64,000 nt of DNA from Brevirhabdus pacifica. Its GTDB lineage: Bacteria > Pseudomonadota > Alphaproteobacteria > Rhodobacterales > Rhodobacteraceae. Both the position numbers and the translations under genes were made by a program. Positions 34,946-44,367 of the stretch are shown piece after piece. The stretch spans positions 1 through 64,000 of the forward strand of contig NZ_PGFI01000012.1 of the NCBI RefSeq assembly GCF_002797755.1. Direction: 5' to 3'. Numbering within the stretch: position 1 is the stretch's first letter; every line of letters starts with the position of its first letter. Under the pieces are notes generated by a model, which saw only the letters and a program-made list of their open reading frames with translations, was not told where the DNA came from and did not search any database.

Positions 34946-37810
34946 CTATTCCGCGGCCATCTTGCGGGGTTTCAGCATTGGCGCCAGGTACTGGCCCGTA
35001 TGCGATCCCTCGACGCCCGCGATCTTCTCGGGTGTGCCGGTGGCCACAACCTGGCCGCCGCCGTCGCCCCCCTCGGGGCCGATGTCGACCACCCAGTCGG
35101 CAGTCTTCACCACGTCGAGGTTATGTTCGATCACAACCACCGTATTTCCCTGCTCGACCAGCTCGTGCAGCACCTCGAGCAGCTTGCGCACATCCTCGAA
35201 ATGCAGACCCGTCGTCGGCTCGTCCAGGATGTAAAGCGTGCGGCCCGTGGACCGCCGCGCAAGCTCTTTCGACAGCTTCACCCGCTGCGCCTCACCGCCC
35301 GAAAGGGTGGTCGCCTGCTGGCCCACCTTGATGTAGCCCAGCCCGACCCGGCAAAGCGCATCCATCTTCTCGCGGATCGACGGGACGGCCTTGAAGAACT
35401 CCTGCGCGTCCTCGACCGTCATGTCGAGGACATCGGCGATGCTCTTGCCCTTGAAGCGGATTTCCAGCGTCTCGCGGTTGTAGCGTGCGCCGTTGCACGT
35501 CTCGCAAGTGACATAGACGTCGGGCAGGAAATGCATCTCGATCTTGATGACGCCGTCGCCCTGACAGGCCTCGCAACGGCCGCCTTTGACGTTGAAGGAA
35601 AAGCGTCCGGGCTTGTAGCCGCGGGCCTTGGCCTCGGGCAGCCCGGCGAACCAGTCGCGGATCGGGGTGAAGGCACCGGTATAGGTGGCCGGGTTCGACC
35701 GGGGCGTGCGCCCGATGGGGCGCTGGTCGATGTCGATCACCTTGTCCAGATGCTCGAGCCCCTTGATCGTCTCGCAGGGGGCCGGGGTCTGGCGGGCGCC
35801 GTTGAGCCGCATAGAGGCCGTCTTGAACAGCGTCTCGATGGTCAGGGTCGACTTGCCCCCGCCCGACACGCCCGTCACACAGACGAAGCGGCCCAGCGGG
35901 AAATCCACCGTGACATCGCGCAGGTTGTTGCCGCTGGCCTTGACCACCGTCACCTTCTTGCCGTTGCCCTTGCGCCGGCTGCCCGGCACTTCGATCGCGC
36001 GCCGCCCGGCCAGGTAGTCGCCGGTGACCGAGTCGGGGTTGGCGATGATCTCGGCCGGGGTGCCATGGGCCACCACCTGGCCGCCGTGCACGCCGGCGCC
36101 CGGACCGATATCGAAGACGTAATCGGCCTCGCGGATCGCCTCCTCGTCATGCTCGACCACGATCACCGTGTTGCCCTGGTCGCGCAGGTTCTTGAGGGTC
36201 AGCAGAAGACGGTCGTTGTCGCGCTGGTGCAGACCGATCGACGGCTCGTCCAGAACGTAAAGAACCCCCGTGAGACCCGAGCCGATCTGGCTGGCAAGCC
36301 TGATCCGCTGGCTCTCGCCGCCCGACAGCGTGCCCGCCGCCCGGCTCAGGGTCAGGTATTCCAGCCCGACGTTGTTCAAAAAACCCAACCGCTCGCGGAT
36401 CTCCTTGAGGATGGCGCGCGCGATCTCGTTCTTCTGCTTGCTGAGATGGGCCGGCACGTCCTCGCACCAGGCGTGGGCCTCGCGGATGGACATCTCGACC
36501 ACCTGGCCGATGTGACAGCCCGCAATTCGCACGGCCAGCGCCTCGGGGCGCAGGCGATAGCCCTCGCAGACATGGCATGGACGGTTGTTCTGATAACGCT
36601 CGAACTCCTCCCGGACCCAGGCGCTGTCAGTCTCGCGGTAGCGGCGCTCCATGTTGGGGATCACCCCCTCGAAGGGGCGCGAGACCTCGTAGACGCGGCC
36701 GCCCTCGTCATATCGAAACCGGATCTCCTCCTCGCCCGAGCCATGCAGGAACACCTGCTGCACATGGGCCGGCAGGTCCTTCCACGGGGTGGCGCGATCA
36801 AACTCGTAATGGCGCGCGATGGCTTCGATGGTCTGGGTAAAATAGGGCGACTTGCCCTTGCGCCAGGGCGCCAGCGCCCCGTCGCCGATCTGCAGCGCCG
36901 CGTCGGGCACCACCAGCCGCTCGTCGAAAAACAACTCCACCCCCAGCCCGTCGCATTCGGGACAGGCACCGAAGGGCGCGTTGAACGAAAAGAGGCGCGG
37001 CTCGATCTCGGGAATGGTGAAGCCGCTTACCGGACAGGCGAATTTCTCCGAGAAGGTGATCCGCTCGGGCTCGGCCCCCTCCTCGCGCGGGGCGGTCTCG
37101 AGGATGGCGATGCCGTCGGCCAGGTCCAGCGCCGTGCGCAGACTGTCGGCCAGTCGCGTCTCCAGCCCCTTGCGCACCACGATGCGGTCGACCACCACGT
37201 CGATGTCATGGCGGAACTTCTTGTCGAGCTTGGGCGCCTCGTCCAGCTCGTGGAAGGCGCCGTCGATCTTGACCCGCTGGAAGCCCTGCTTGCGCAGCTC
37301 CAGCAGCTCCTTGCGATACTCGCCCTTGCGGTCGCGCACGATGGGCGCCAGCAGGTAGGCCCGCGACCCTTCCTCCATGGCCATCACCCGGTCGACCATG
37401 TCTTGCACCTGCTGGGCCTCGATCGGCTGGCCGGTGGCGGGGCTGTAGGGGGTGCCGGCGCGGGCGAACAGAAGCCGCATGTAGTCGTAGATCTCGGTCA
37501 CCGTCCCCACGGTCGAACGCGGGTTCTTCGAGGTGGTCTTCTGTTCGATCGAGATTGCCGGGCTCAGCCCGCTGATGTGATCCACATCGGGCTTTTCCAT
37601 CATGTCGAGGAACTGGCGCGCATAGGCCGACAGCGACTCGACATAGCGGCGCTGCCCCTCGGCGTAGATCGTGTCGAAGGCCAGGCTGGATTTGCCCGAG
37701 CCTGAAAGCCCGGTGATCACCACCAGCTCGTCGCGCGGAATGTCCACGTCGATCGACTTCAGGTTGTGCTCGCGCGCGCCGCGCACCTCGATCTTCTTCT
37801 GCTCAGCCAT
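34946..37810 (-). CDS. uvrA: Excinuclease ABC subunit UvrA
   Basis: 954 residues. Two ABC-type ATPase halves with Walker A sites GLSGSGKSS (near the N terminus) and GVSGGGKST (near residue 650), two signature motifs LSGGE, and zinc-binding cysteine clusters including CPECDG and CEACQGDG. It recognises bulky DNA lesions with UvrB in nucleotide excision repair. A SOS box lies 65-79 bp upstream of the start. Confidence 0.98.
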   Translation of the reverse strand: MAEQKKIEVRGAREHNLKSIDVDIPRDELVVITGLSGSGKSSLAFDTIYAEGQRRYVESLSAYARQFLDMMEKPDVDHISGLSPAISIEQKTTSKNPRSTVGTVTEIYDYMRLLFARAGTPYSPATGQPIEAQQVQDMVDRVMAMEEGSRAYLLAPIVRDRKGEYRKELLELRKQGFQRVKIDGAFHELDEAPKLDKKFRHDIDVVVDRIVVRKGLETRLADSLRTALDLADGIAILETAPREEGAEPERITFSEKFACPVSGFTIPEIEPRLFSFNAPFGACPECDGLGVELFFDERLVVPDAALQIGDGALAPWRKGKSPYFTQTIEAIARHYEFDRATPWKDLPAHVQQVFLHGSGEEEIRFRYDEGGRVYEVSRPFEGVIPNMERRYRETDSAWVREEFERYQNNRPCHVCEGYRLRPEALAVRIAGCHIGQVVEMSIREAHAWCEDVPAHLSKQKNEIARAILKEIRERLGFLNNVGLEYLTLSRAAGTLSGGESQRIRLASQIGSGLTGVLYVLDEPSIGLHQRDNDRLLLTLKNLRDQGNTVIVVEHDEEAIREADYVFDIGPGAGVHGGQVVAHGTPAEIIANPDSVTGDYLAGRRAIEVPGSRRKGNGKKVTVVKASGNNLRDVTVDFPLGRFVCVTGVSGGGKSTLTIETLFKTASMRLNGARQTPAPCETIKGLEHLDKVIDIDQRPIGRTPRSNPATYTGAFTPIRDWFAGLPEAKARGYKPGRFSFNVKGGRCEACQGDGVIKIEMHFLPDVYVTCETCNGARYNRETLEIRFKGKSIADVLDMTVEDAQEFFKAVPSIREKMDALCRVGLGYIKVGQQATTLSGGEAQRVKLSKELARRSTGRTLYILDEPTTGLHFEDVRKLLEVLHELVEQGNTVVVIEHNLDVVKTADWVVDIGPEGGDGGGQVVATGTPEKIAGVEGSHTGQYLAPMLKPRKMAAE

Positions 37811-37874
37811 GATGCCCTCGTACCCGTTGCCTTACAGATAGGGGATCACCCGCCGGACTCCAAATCAAAAAAGC

Positions 37875-37889
37875 GAACAAAATGTGAAC
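37875..37889 (-). promoter_or_regulatory. LexA (SOS) box of uvrA
   Basis: Read leftward the sequence is GTTC-ACATTTT-GTTC, an exact match to the alphaproteobacterial LexA site GTTC-N7-GTTC. It lies 65-79 bp upstream of the uvrA start, in an AT-rich patch suited to a promoter. This predicts DNA-damage induction of uvrA. Confidence 0.88.
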
Positions 37890-38024
37890 AACGCCCCGGG
37901 CCGCGGCGTCCCGCCCATGCGCGCGGCCCCAAACCGGCCGACGGCAGGGGCAGAACGCCCCCGCCCCCCTCATTGTCGGACAAATATCCCCGCCGGAGGC
38001 CCCGGCCGGCCAGCGGGCGCGCCC

Positions 38025-39422
38025 TCAGATGTGGATTGCACGGCCGTAGGCCGCCAGAACGCTTTCGTGCATCATCTCGCTAAGGGTCGGATGGGGGAAG
38101 ACCGTGTGCATCAACTCGGCCTCCGTCGTCTCCAGCTCCCGGCCCACCACGTAGCCCTGGATCAGCTCGGTCACCTCGGCGCCGACCATATGCGCGCCCA
38201 GAAGCTCGCCGGTCTTGGCATCGAAGATGGTCTTCACCATACCCTCGGCCTCGCCCAGGGCGATGGCCTTGCCGTTGCCGATGAACGGGAAGCGGCCGAC
38301 ACGGATCTCGCGGCCCTGCTCCTTGGCGCGGGCCTCGGTCAGGCCGACGCTGGCGATCTGCGGCTGGCAATAGGTGCAGCCGGCGATGCTTTCGGGCCGG
38401 ACGGGGTGGACATCTTTCTGCCCTGCGATCAGCTCGGCCACCATGACGCCTTCGTGGCTGGCCTTGTGGGCGAGCCACGGTGCCCCGGCCAGATCGCCGA
38501 TGGCATAGACCCCGTCGACGCCGGTGCGGCAGAAGGGATCGGTCACCACATGGGTGCGCTCGACCTTGATGCCGGCCTTCTCCAGCCCCAGCCCCTCGGT
38601 GTTGCCGACGATGCCCACGGCCGAGATCACAGTGTCGAATTCTTGCGTCGTGGTCTTGCCGCCGGCTTCCAGATGGGCCGTGACCTTGCCCTTGGCGCGG
38701 TCCAGCTTCTTGACGGTGGTCTTCTCGAGGATGGTCATGCCCTGCTTGACGAACTGCTTGCGGGCAAACTCCGAGATCTCCGCGTCCTCGACGGGCAGGA
38801 TCCGGTCCATCACCTCGACCACCGTCGTCTCGGCGCCCAGGGTGTTGTAGAAGCTGGCGAATTCGATGCCGATGGCGCCCGATCCGATGACCAGAAGCTT
38901 CTTGGGCATGCGCGGCGGCTGGAGGGCGTGGCGGTAGGTCCAGACCAGATCGCCGTCGGCCTCGAGACCCGGCAGTTCGCGGGCCCGGGCACCGGTGGCC
39001 AGGATGATGTTCTTGGCGGCAATCTCCTCGGTGCCGGCATCGGTGCGCACGCTCAGCCGGCCCTTGCCGGCAAGGCTCGCGTCGCCCATCACCACGGTGA
39101 CCTTGTTCTTCTTCATCAGGTGGCCCACGCCCGAGTTGAGCTGCTTGGCGACCTTGCGCGACCGTCCGACCACCGCCTCGAGGTCGAAAGAGACCTTCTC
39201 AGCGCCCAGGCCGAATTCCTTGGCGCGCTGCATCAGGTGAAACACCTCGGACGAGCGCAGGAGCGCCTTGGTCGGGATGCAGCCCCAATTGAGGCAGATG
39301 CCGCCCATGTGCTCGCGCTCGACGATGGCGGTGGAAAGACCCAGCTGTGCGGCGCGGATCGCGGCCACGTAACCCCCGGGGCCCGCCCCGACCACGACAA
39401 CGTCAAAGGATTTTCCGGCCAT
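38025..39422 (-). CDS. lpd: Dihydrolipoyl dehydrogenase
   Basis: 465 residues. FAD-binding GAGPGGYVAAIRAAQLG, redox-active disulfide GGICLNWGCIPTKALL, NAD-binding VIGSGAIGIEFA, and the C-terminal dimerisation segment with the active His-Glu pair (HTVFPHPTLSEMMHE). It is the E3 component of 2-oxo acid dehydrogenase complexes. No E1 or E2 genes are adjacent, so which complex it serves is unclear. A palindrome lies just before the start. Confidence 0.96.
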   Translation of the reverse strand: MAGKSFDVVVVGAGPGGYVAAIRAAQLGLSTAIVEREHMGGICLNWGCIPTKALLRSSEVFHLMQRAKEFGLGAEKVSFDLEAVVGRSRKVAKQLNSGVGHLMKKNKVTVVMGDASLAGKGRLSVRTDAGTEEIAAKNIILATGARARELPGLEADGDLVWTYRHALQPPRMPKKLLVIGSGAIGIEFASFYNTLGAETTVVEVMDRILPVEDAEISEFARKQFVKQGMTILEKTTVKKLDRAKGKVTAHLEAGGKTTTQEFDTVISAVGIVGNTEGLGLEKAGIKVERTHVVTDPFCRTGVDGVYAIGDLAGAPWLAHKASHEGVMVAELIAGQKDVHPVRPESIAGCTYCQPQIASVGLTEARAKEQGREIRVGRFPFIGNGKAIALGEAEGMVKTIFDAKTGELLGAHMVGAEVTELIQGYVVGRELETTEAELMHTVFPHPTLSEMMHESVLAAYGRAIHI

Positions 39423-39443
39423 GCTGATGCCCTCCGCTGATAC

Positions 39444-39457
39444 AATGGTTCACCATT
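39444..39457. promoter_or_regulatory. Palindrome upstream of lpd
   Basis: AATGGT-TC-ACCATT, with 6-bp perfect arms and a 2-bp spacer, lies 22 bp before the lpd start and partly overlaps an AT-rich patch. The GGT...ACC core resembles operators of the FadR/PdhR branch of GntR regulators, though the spacer is one base short of the usual form. Confidence 0.45.
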
Positions 39458-39603
39458 AAACTATCTGGGCGAAAGCCGCAATCTGGCTTGCCGCCCCGAA
39501 GCTGATTGCAGTCAGCCAGAGGCCCCGCGCAGGACCGCAGGCCGCGCGAAGAGGCGTCAGAGCGGGGCAAAGTAGGTGAAATCGGGCGCGTTGGCGTCCC
39601 GGG

Positions 39604-40209
39604 TCAGCCGGCGGCGGCGACACCCTGCGGGGCGGAACGCTCGCGCATTTCCTGCAACAGCTCGGCATAGCCGTGATCGTCCAGGAACTGCTTTTCCTCG
39701 GAAGAGGAGCGGCGGCCCAGCGCCTCGTTGCGACCAGGGAAGCGGCCGAAGCGGCGGATGATCTCGCGGTGCACGCGCGCGTGCAGCAGGTTCGACTCTC
39801 CGGTCTCGGGCATGCGGCTGCAGAACAGCCGGACACAGCGTTCCTGGTCGTCGATCGTCTCGCGGTGCATCAAGGGCATGTAGAAGAACTGGCGCGCGGG
39901 TTCGTCGATGGTGCGGTCCCAGTTCTTGTGAATCGCGACCTTCGCGGCAGCCAGCGCAAGCGGGTCGGAACTGAAGGCCCGGGCATCGCCGCGGAACATG
40001 TTGCGGGAGAATTGATCCAGCAGGATGACATAGGCCAGAACGCCGCTGGGATAGGTCAGCCACATCCCGCAGGAGCCTTCCATCGCCCCCTCCCAGGTTC
40101 GAAGGAACCGGTCGCGGATCCGGGCATCAAGATCGCTGTCGGACGAATACCAGTCGGACGGGGCAATCTCGTCCAGCCAGAACGAGAGAATCTGATCGGG
40201 TCTCTGCAT
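39604..40209 (-). CDS. DUF924 family protein
   Basis: 201 residues. All-helical protein beginning with ILSFWLDEIAPSDWYSSD and containing VILLDQFSRNMFRGDARAF and FFYMPLMHRE, which are typical of DUF924. Family function is not established. A GAGGAA ribosome site precedes ATG 40209. It lies upstream of lpd on the same strand with a 181-bp gap. Confidence 0.88.
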   Translation of the reverse strand: MQRPDQILSFWLDEIAPSDWYSSDSDLDARIRDRFLRTWEGAMEGSCGMWLTYPSGVLAYVILLDQFSRNMFRGDARAFSSDPLALAAAKVAIHKNWDRTIDEPARQFFYMPLMHRETIDDQERCVRLFCSRMPETGESNLLHARVHREIIRRFGRFPGRNEALGRRSSSEEKQFLDDHGYAELLQEMRERSAPQGVAAAG

Positions 40210-40511
40210 GGGTTCCTCTTCTCACGAACGCCTGTCGTGCCGTCCCCAGACAGGTTCAGCCTTTCACGCCAAGTCCTGCGGCGCAAGGCATTTTAAGGTG
40301 TTCCGGCGGGGTGATGCCGGCCTGTTGCCGCAACGCCCGGTTGCGCGCGCGGTGGCGCCCCGGTTGACACGGCCGGGATGTGTCACCACGCCCCCGGTTC
40401 CAGGGCGGTCCTGCGGGTGGATGAGGGGACGAAATCGGGTACAAAAAAGCCCCCGCGCGGTGGCCGCGCGGGGGCACTGACGACCCTCTGAGATGCGAGG
40501 GGTGGCGCAGA
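40210..40511. other. Intergenic region between DUF924 gene and acidic exported protein
   Basis: 302 bp. It holds the terminator of the gene to the right (40449-40475) and, toward the left, the presumed promoter of the DUF924 gene. I see no coding frame with a believable start. Confidence 0.5.
40443..40475 (-). terminator. Intrinsic terminator of the acidic exported protein gene
   Basis: A 12-bp perfect stem (GCCCCCGCGCGG/CCGCGCGGGGGC) with loop TGG is followed, reading leftward, by a T-run of six. It is 37 nt after the stop. Confidence 0.92.
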
Positions 40512-41537
40512 TCAGCTGCGGTCGTCAATCACGAGCATCACTTCGCCCTCTTCTTCCACGAAGGCGGCGACGACGCTGTCGATCTCGATCTCGTCGGCGT
40601 CCAGCTGGCTCTTGATGGCGGCGTTGCCTTCAAGCTGTGCGCGGACCGAGGCGACAAGCTCGGCATTGGCTTCCAGCGCCTTGTCCAGCGCCTGGGCGTT
40701 GCCGGCGGCCTTGCCGCGCAGCTCGGACAGGGTCACGGTTTCGACCTCGACCTCTTCGCCCATGGCGGACAGGTCAAGCTCGGCCTCGGAGTTCGACCGC
40801 AGCTTCGAGATCACCTGGCCATAGTTCAGCTTCTTGCCGTTGACCTCGATCTCGGTTTCCATCTCTCCCTCGACGCTGGCGAGGTCGTTCGCCTCGGCCT
40901 CGGGGTTCAGGATCTCGGTGTCGCCATCGGCGACGGTCGAGGTGGCGGAAAGATCGCCTTCGCCTTCGATCTCGGTTTCCATCTCGGCAGAGACGGTGCC
41001 GTCATCGCTCTCGAAGTCGGTCTTCACGTTCGACAGGCCCGGCTCGGGCGTGACCGAGGAGGTGGCGCTCAGCCGGGTGTCGTCATCGGTCTCGATTTCG
41101 GACTCGATTTCGGCCTCGGCGCTCAGTTCTGTGTCGTCGTCGAGATCGTTCACGCGGTCGGTCGCATCCGCCAGCGTGTCGCTGTCGGGGCCTTCCACGT
41201 CGACCGAAGTCTCGGCGTCACCGCGCGCGGCCAGCTGGGCCTCGGCGTTGGCATCCTGGTCGGCGGCCTTCTCGGCCTCTTCCATGGCGGCGTTGTTGAT
41301 GGTGCCGCTGGACTTGGCTTTCAGCTTGGCCTTGTAGCTTTCAAGGTCCGACTTGATCTTGGTCTTGGACTTCAGCATCAGCTTGCCGTCGGCGGACGCG
41401 CCGTCGGTGCCGGCGCTCATCCCGGCCTGGGCCTGGCCCGATGTGTCAAATTCGGCAGCGCTGTCACCGGCATAGGCGGTGGTGGCCGTGGTGGCCAGAA
41501 GGGCGGCTGCTGCGATCTTCATTGCACTGGTACGCAT
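40512..41537 (-). CDS. Exported acidic repeat-containing protein, unknown function
   Basis: 341 residues from ATG 41537, with GGAGGAG 8 nt upstream. Signal peptide MRTSAMKIAAAALLATTATT region, cleavage near AYA-GDS. After a Lys-rich patch (MLKSKTKIKSDLESYKAKLK) the protein is dominated by Glu, Asp, Ser and Thr, with loosely repeated pieces such as ESEIETDDDTRLSATSS, EMETEIEGEGDLSATST and EMETEIEVNG. The C-terminal third is helical (QALDKALEANAELVASVRAQ) and ends in VEEEGEVMLVIDD. Cysteine-free. Probably periplasmic or extracellular. I do not recognise a family. Confidence 0.75.
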   Translation of the reverse strand: MRTSAMKIAAAALLATTATTAYAGDSAAEFDTSGQAQAGMSAGTDGASADGKLMLKSKTKIKSDLESYKAKLKAKSSGTINNAAMEEAEKAADQDANAEAQLAARGDAETSVDVEGPDSDTLADATDRVNDLDDDTELSAEAEIESEIETDDDTRLSATSSVTPEPGLSNVKTDFESDDGTVSAEMETEIEGEGDLSATSTVADGDTEILNPEAEANDLASVEGEMETEIEVNGKKLNYGQVISKLRSNSEAELDLSAMGEEVEVETVTLSELRGKAAGNAQALDKALEANAELVASVRAQLEGNAAIKSQLDADEIEIDSVVAAFVEEEGEVMLVIDDRS

Positions 41538-41856
41538 TGTTGTTTCTCCTCCAGTTATGGATGTTGCGAAGCGGCGTATGTGTGCTGCTCGGGGAAGAAA
41601 CGGATCGCCAGCGGTCGCGTTCCCGGCCCCGGTCGGGGGAGCGGGTTTCCGCGAAGCCTTGCCGAAACGGGTGAGTTTCGTCGGCGGGGATCGGCCCCCT
41701 GCCCCGCATCACACGGGAGCGTGAGGCGTGGGCCCTTGATCGGGGAAGCCAGGGCCAGGTTGCCGCTAGGGATCCCGGCGCGAGAGCGCGCCGGGATGGC
41801 CTCCGGCGGGGATATTTTCACGACAATGAGGGGAGTGCCCGCGCAGCCGGGGCGGG
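41538..41856. other. Intergenic region upstream of the acidic exported protein
   Basis: 319 bp between two leftward genes. The right end holds the tail of the MFS transcript and the left end the promoter of the acidic protein gene. Short frames occur, but none has a convincing start or composition. Confidence 0.45.
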
Positions 41857-43206
41857 TCAGTCGTTTTGGGGCGCCGGTCTCACGGGGCTTTGGGGCGCGG
41901 GGGTGGCGGACAGCCCCTCGTCGCTTGCGGCGGCGCGTTCCTCGGCATCCGCTTCGGCCTCGGCCACCTCGATCGCGGTGTCGATGGCGTATTCCTGCGC
42001 CACCTCGGCCGCGACGGCCGTCGCGGTTGGCAGGATCGGGGTATAGACGCCCGTATCCTCGACCGTGGGCGCGGGACGCTGGGTCATCCGGTAGAGGGCA
42101 TAGGCCGCCAGCAGCGCCATCAGCACCCCCTGGAAGACGAAAAAGCCCGATGGGCCGAAAAGCGACATGATCCAGCCTGTTGCCAGCGGGCCGGTGATCG
42201 CCCCGATGCCGTTGATGAAGACCAGCCCGCCCGAGGCGGCCGCCATCTCTTCGTATTCAAGGTAGTCGTTAGTGTAGGCGATCAGCAGGGCATAGAGTGG
42301 GTTGGCCATGCCGCCGATCACGAAACTGACGATCAGCAGCACCGGGAAATAGCTTTCGAACATCACCGCCACGACCGAGGTCAGCGCCGCCAGGGCCGCC
42401 GAGCCCAGGATCAGCCGCCGCCGGTCCATCCGGTCCGACAGCCAGCCGATGGGAAATTGCAGCATCAGCCCGCCGACGTATATCGCCGCCACGAAAAGCG
42501 AGATCTGGTTCACGGTCATCCCCGCCTGCGAGCCATAGACCGCGGACATGCCGAACAGCCCCGAGAAGACACCGCCCAGAAGGAAGACGCCGACGCAGCC
42601 AAGGGGCGAGACGTTGAAGAGGCGCCGGATGCTCAGGGGCTTGGCCGTTTCGAAAGGCGGGACCGGCGAGACCGACAGCAGAATGGGCGCGAAGGCCACC
42701 GACACCAGCACCGAAGGCACGATGAACAGCACGAAGCCCGACGGATCGCCCAGCGTCAGGATGCCCTGCGCGGCCACGATGCCGGTCATCTGCACCACCA
42801 TGTAGAGCGACAGCGCCTTGCCCCGGTTCTCGTTGGTGGAGGCATTGTTGAGCCAGCTTTCGGCGGTCACGTAGACCCCCGAGAAGCAGAAACCGATCAG
42901 CACGCGCAGCAGCGTCCAGGCGATCGGGTTTGCGACCAGCGGATACATGATCAGCACGGCAGAAATGAACGAGGCCAGGGCCGCGAAGACCCGCACGTGC
43001 CCGACCCGGCGGATCAGCTCGGGGGTGAGTTGCGAGCCACCAAGGAAGCCAAGGAAATAGCCGGCCATGACAAGCGACATCTGGAAGGTGGAAAACCCTT
43101 CCAGGCTGCCGCGCACGCCCAGAAGCGTGCCCTGAAGGCCGTTTCCGACCATGAGCAGGCCCAGACCGAGTAGCAGTGCCCAGGAACTGCGAATGACCGA
43201 AAGCAT
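41857..43206 (-). CDS. MFS transporter with acidic cytoplasmic tail
   Basis: 449 residues with 12 predicted helices. The cytoplasmic loop between helices 2 and 3 reads LTPELIRRVGHVRVF, and GWLSDRMDRRRLI marks the second-half repeat. The last 80 residues after the final helix are rich in Ala and Glu (AIEVAEAEADAEERAAASDE) and are not part of the usual fold. Substrate unknown. It follows queA by 59 bp on the same strand. Confidence 0.87.
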   Translation of the reverse strand: MLSVIRSSWALLLGLGLLMVGNGLQGTLLGVRGSLEGFSTFQMSLVMAGYFLGFLGGSQLTPELIRRVGHVRVFAALASFISAVLIMYPLVANPIAWTLLRVLIGFCFSGVYVTAESWLNNASTNENRGKALSLYMVVQMTGIVAAQGILTLGDPSGFVLFIVPSVLVSVAFAPILLSVSPVPPFETAKPLSIRRLFNVSPLGCVGVFLLGGVFSGLFGMSAVYGSQAGMTVNQISLFVAAIYVGGLMLQFPIGWLSDRMDRRRLILGSAALAALTSVVAVMFESYFPVLLIVSFVIGGMANPLYALLIAYTNDYLEYEEMAAASGGLVFINGIGAITGPLATGWIMSLFGPSGFFVFQGVLMALLAAYALYRMTQRPAPTVEDTGVYTPILPTATAVAAEVAQEYAIDTAIEVAEAEADAEERAAASDEGLSATPAPQSPVRPAPQND

Positions 43207-43265
43207 GGTGATCTCCTTGGTGATCGGCTTCGCTTAACAGCCCCCGCCGTCGCCCGAAAGCACCG

Positions 43266-44354
43266 TCACGACCTTTGGGCGACCTTTCGCGCCCCCGCGC
43301 CCGTTTCCGGCAGCAGAAGCGACGAATCCCCGTAGGAGAAGAAGCGATAGCCCGTGTCGATCGCGTGGCGGTAGATGTTTCGGATCGTGTCCGCCCCCAT
43401 CAGCGCCGAGACCAGCATCATCAGCGTCGACTTGGGCAGGTGGAAATTGGTCATCAACCCGTCCGTCACGCGGAAGCGGTAGCCGGGGGTGATGAAGATG
43501 TCGGTGCTGCCCTGCCAGGCGGCCAGCGTGCCGTCCTCGTTGGCGGCGGATTCGATCAGCCGCAGGGCCGTGGTGCCCACGGGGATCACCCGCCGCCCCT
43601 CGGCCCGGGCGCGGTTCAGCCGCTCGGCCGCCTCGGCGGTGATCTCGCCGCGCTCGGAATGCATCCGGTGCTGGGTGATGTCGTCGACCTTCACCGGCAG
43701 GAAGGTGCCCGCCCCCACATGCAGGGTGACGTGCACGAATTCGACCCCAGCCGCTTCCAGCCGGTCCAGCAGCGCGCGGTCGAAATGCAGCGAGGCTGTG
43801 GGTGCTGCCACCGCGCCGCGCTGGCGGGCGAAGACGGTCTGGTAATCGGTCATGTCCTGGGCGTCGGGCGCGCGCCGGGCCGCGATATAGGGGGGCAGCG
43901 GCATGGCGCCGGCAGTCTCGAGAGCGGTATCGAAATCCTCGCCCTCCAGGTCGAAATGCAGGATCGCGTGATCGCCCTCGACCCCTTCGAACCGGGCAGC
44001 AAACCCCGGAGCGAAGACAATCTCCTCACCCTCGCGCAGCTTGCGTAGGGGCTTGAGCAGCGCGGTCCACCGCCCGTCGGGCAGCGGCTCCAGCAGGTTG
44101 ACGCGGATGCGGGCGGTGACCGGGCCCTGGGCGCTGTCGCGGTGGCGCGCGCCGTCCAGGTGGACCGGCATCACCTTGGTGTCGTTCAGCACCAGCACGT
44201 CGCCCGGGCGCAGGATGTCGGGCAGGTCGGCAACCTGCCGATCCTCGATCCCCGGCCCTTCGGCCAGCAGAAGGCGCGCGGCGGTGCGCGGCACGGCCGG
44301 CCGGGTGGCGATCAGCGTCTCGGGAAGGTCGAAGTCGAAATCGGATAGTTTCAT
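43266..44354 (-). CDS. queA: S-adenosylmethionine:tRNA ribosyltransferase-isomerase
   Basis: 362 residues. N-terminal [16 protein letters not shown], central [32 protein letters not shown], and [15 protein letters not shown] are all characteristic of QueA, which makes epoxyqueuosine on tRNA. It is 13 nt after the AsmA-like gene. Confidence 0.97.
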   Translation of the reverse strand: MKLSDFDFDLPETLIATRPAVPRTAARLLLAEGPGIEDRQVADLPDILRPGDVLVLNDTKVMPVHLDGARHRDSAQGPVTARIRVNLLEPLPDGRWTALLKPLRKLREGEEIVFAPGFAARFEGVEGDHAILHFDLEGEDFDTALETAGAMPLPPYIAARRAPDAQDMTDYQTVFARQRGAVAAPTASLHFDRALLDRLEAAGVEFVHVTLHVGAGTFLPVKVDDITQHRMHSERGEITAEAAERLNRARAEGRRVIPVGTTALRLIESAANEDGTLAAWQGSTDIFITPGYRFRVTDGLMTNFHLPKSTLMMLVSALMGADTIRNIYRHAIDTGYRFFSYGDSSLLLPETGAGARKVAQRS

Positions 44355-44367
44355 CGGGCCTGCGGTC

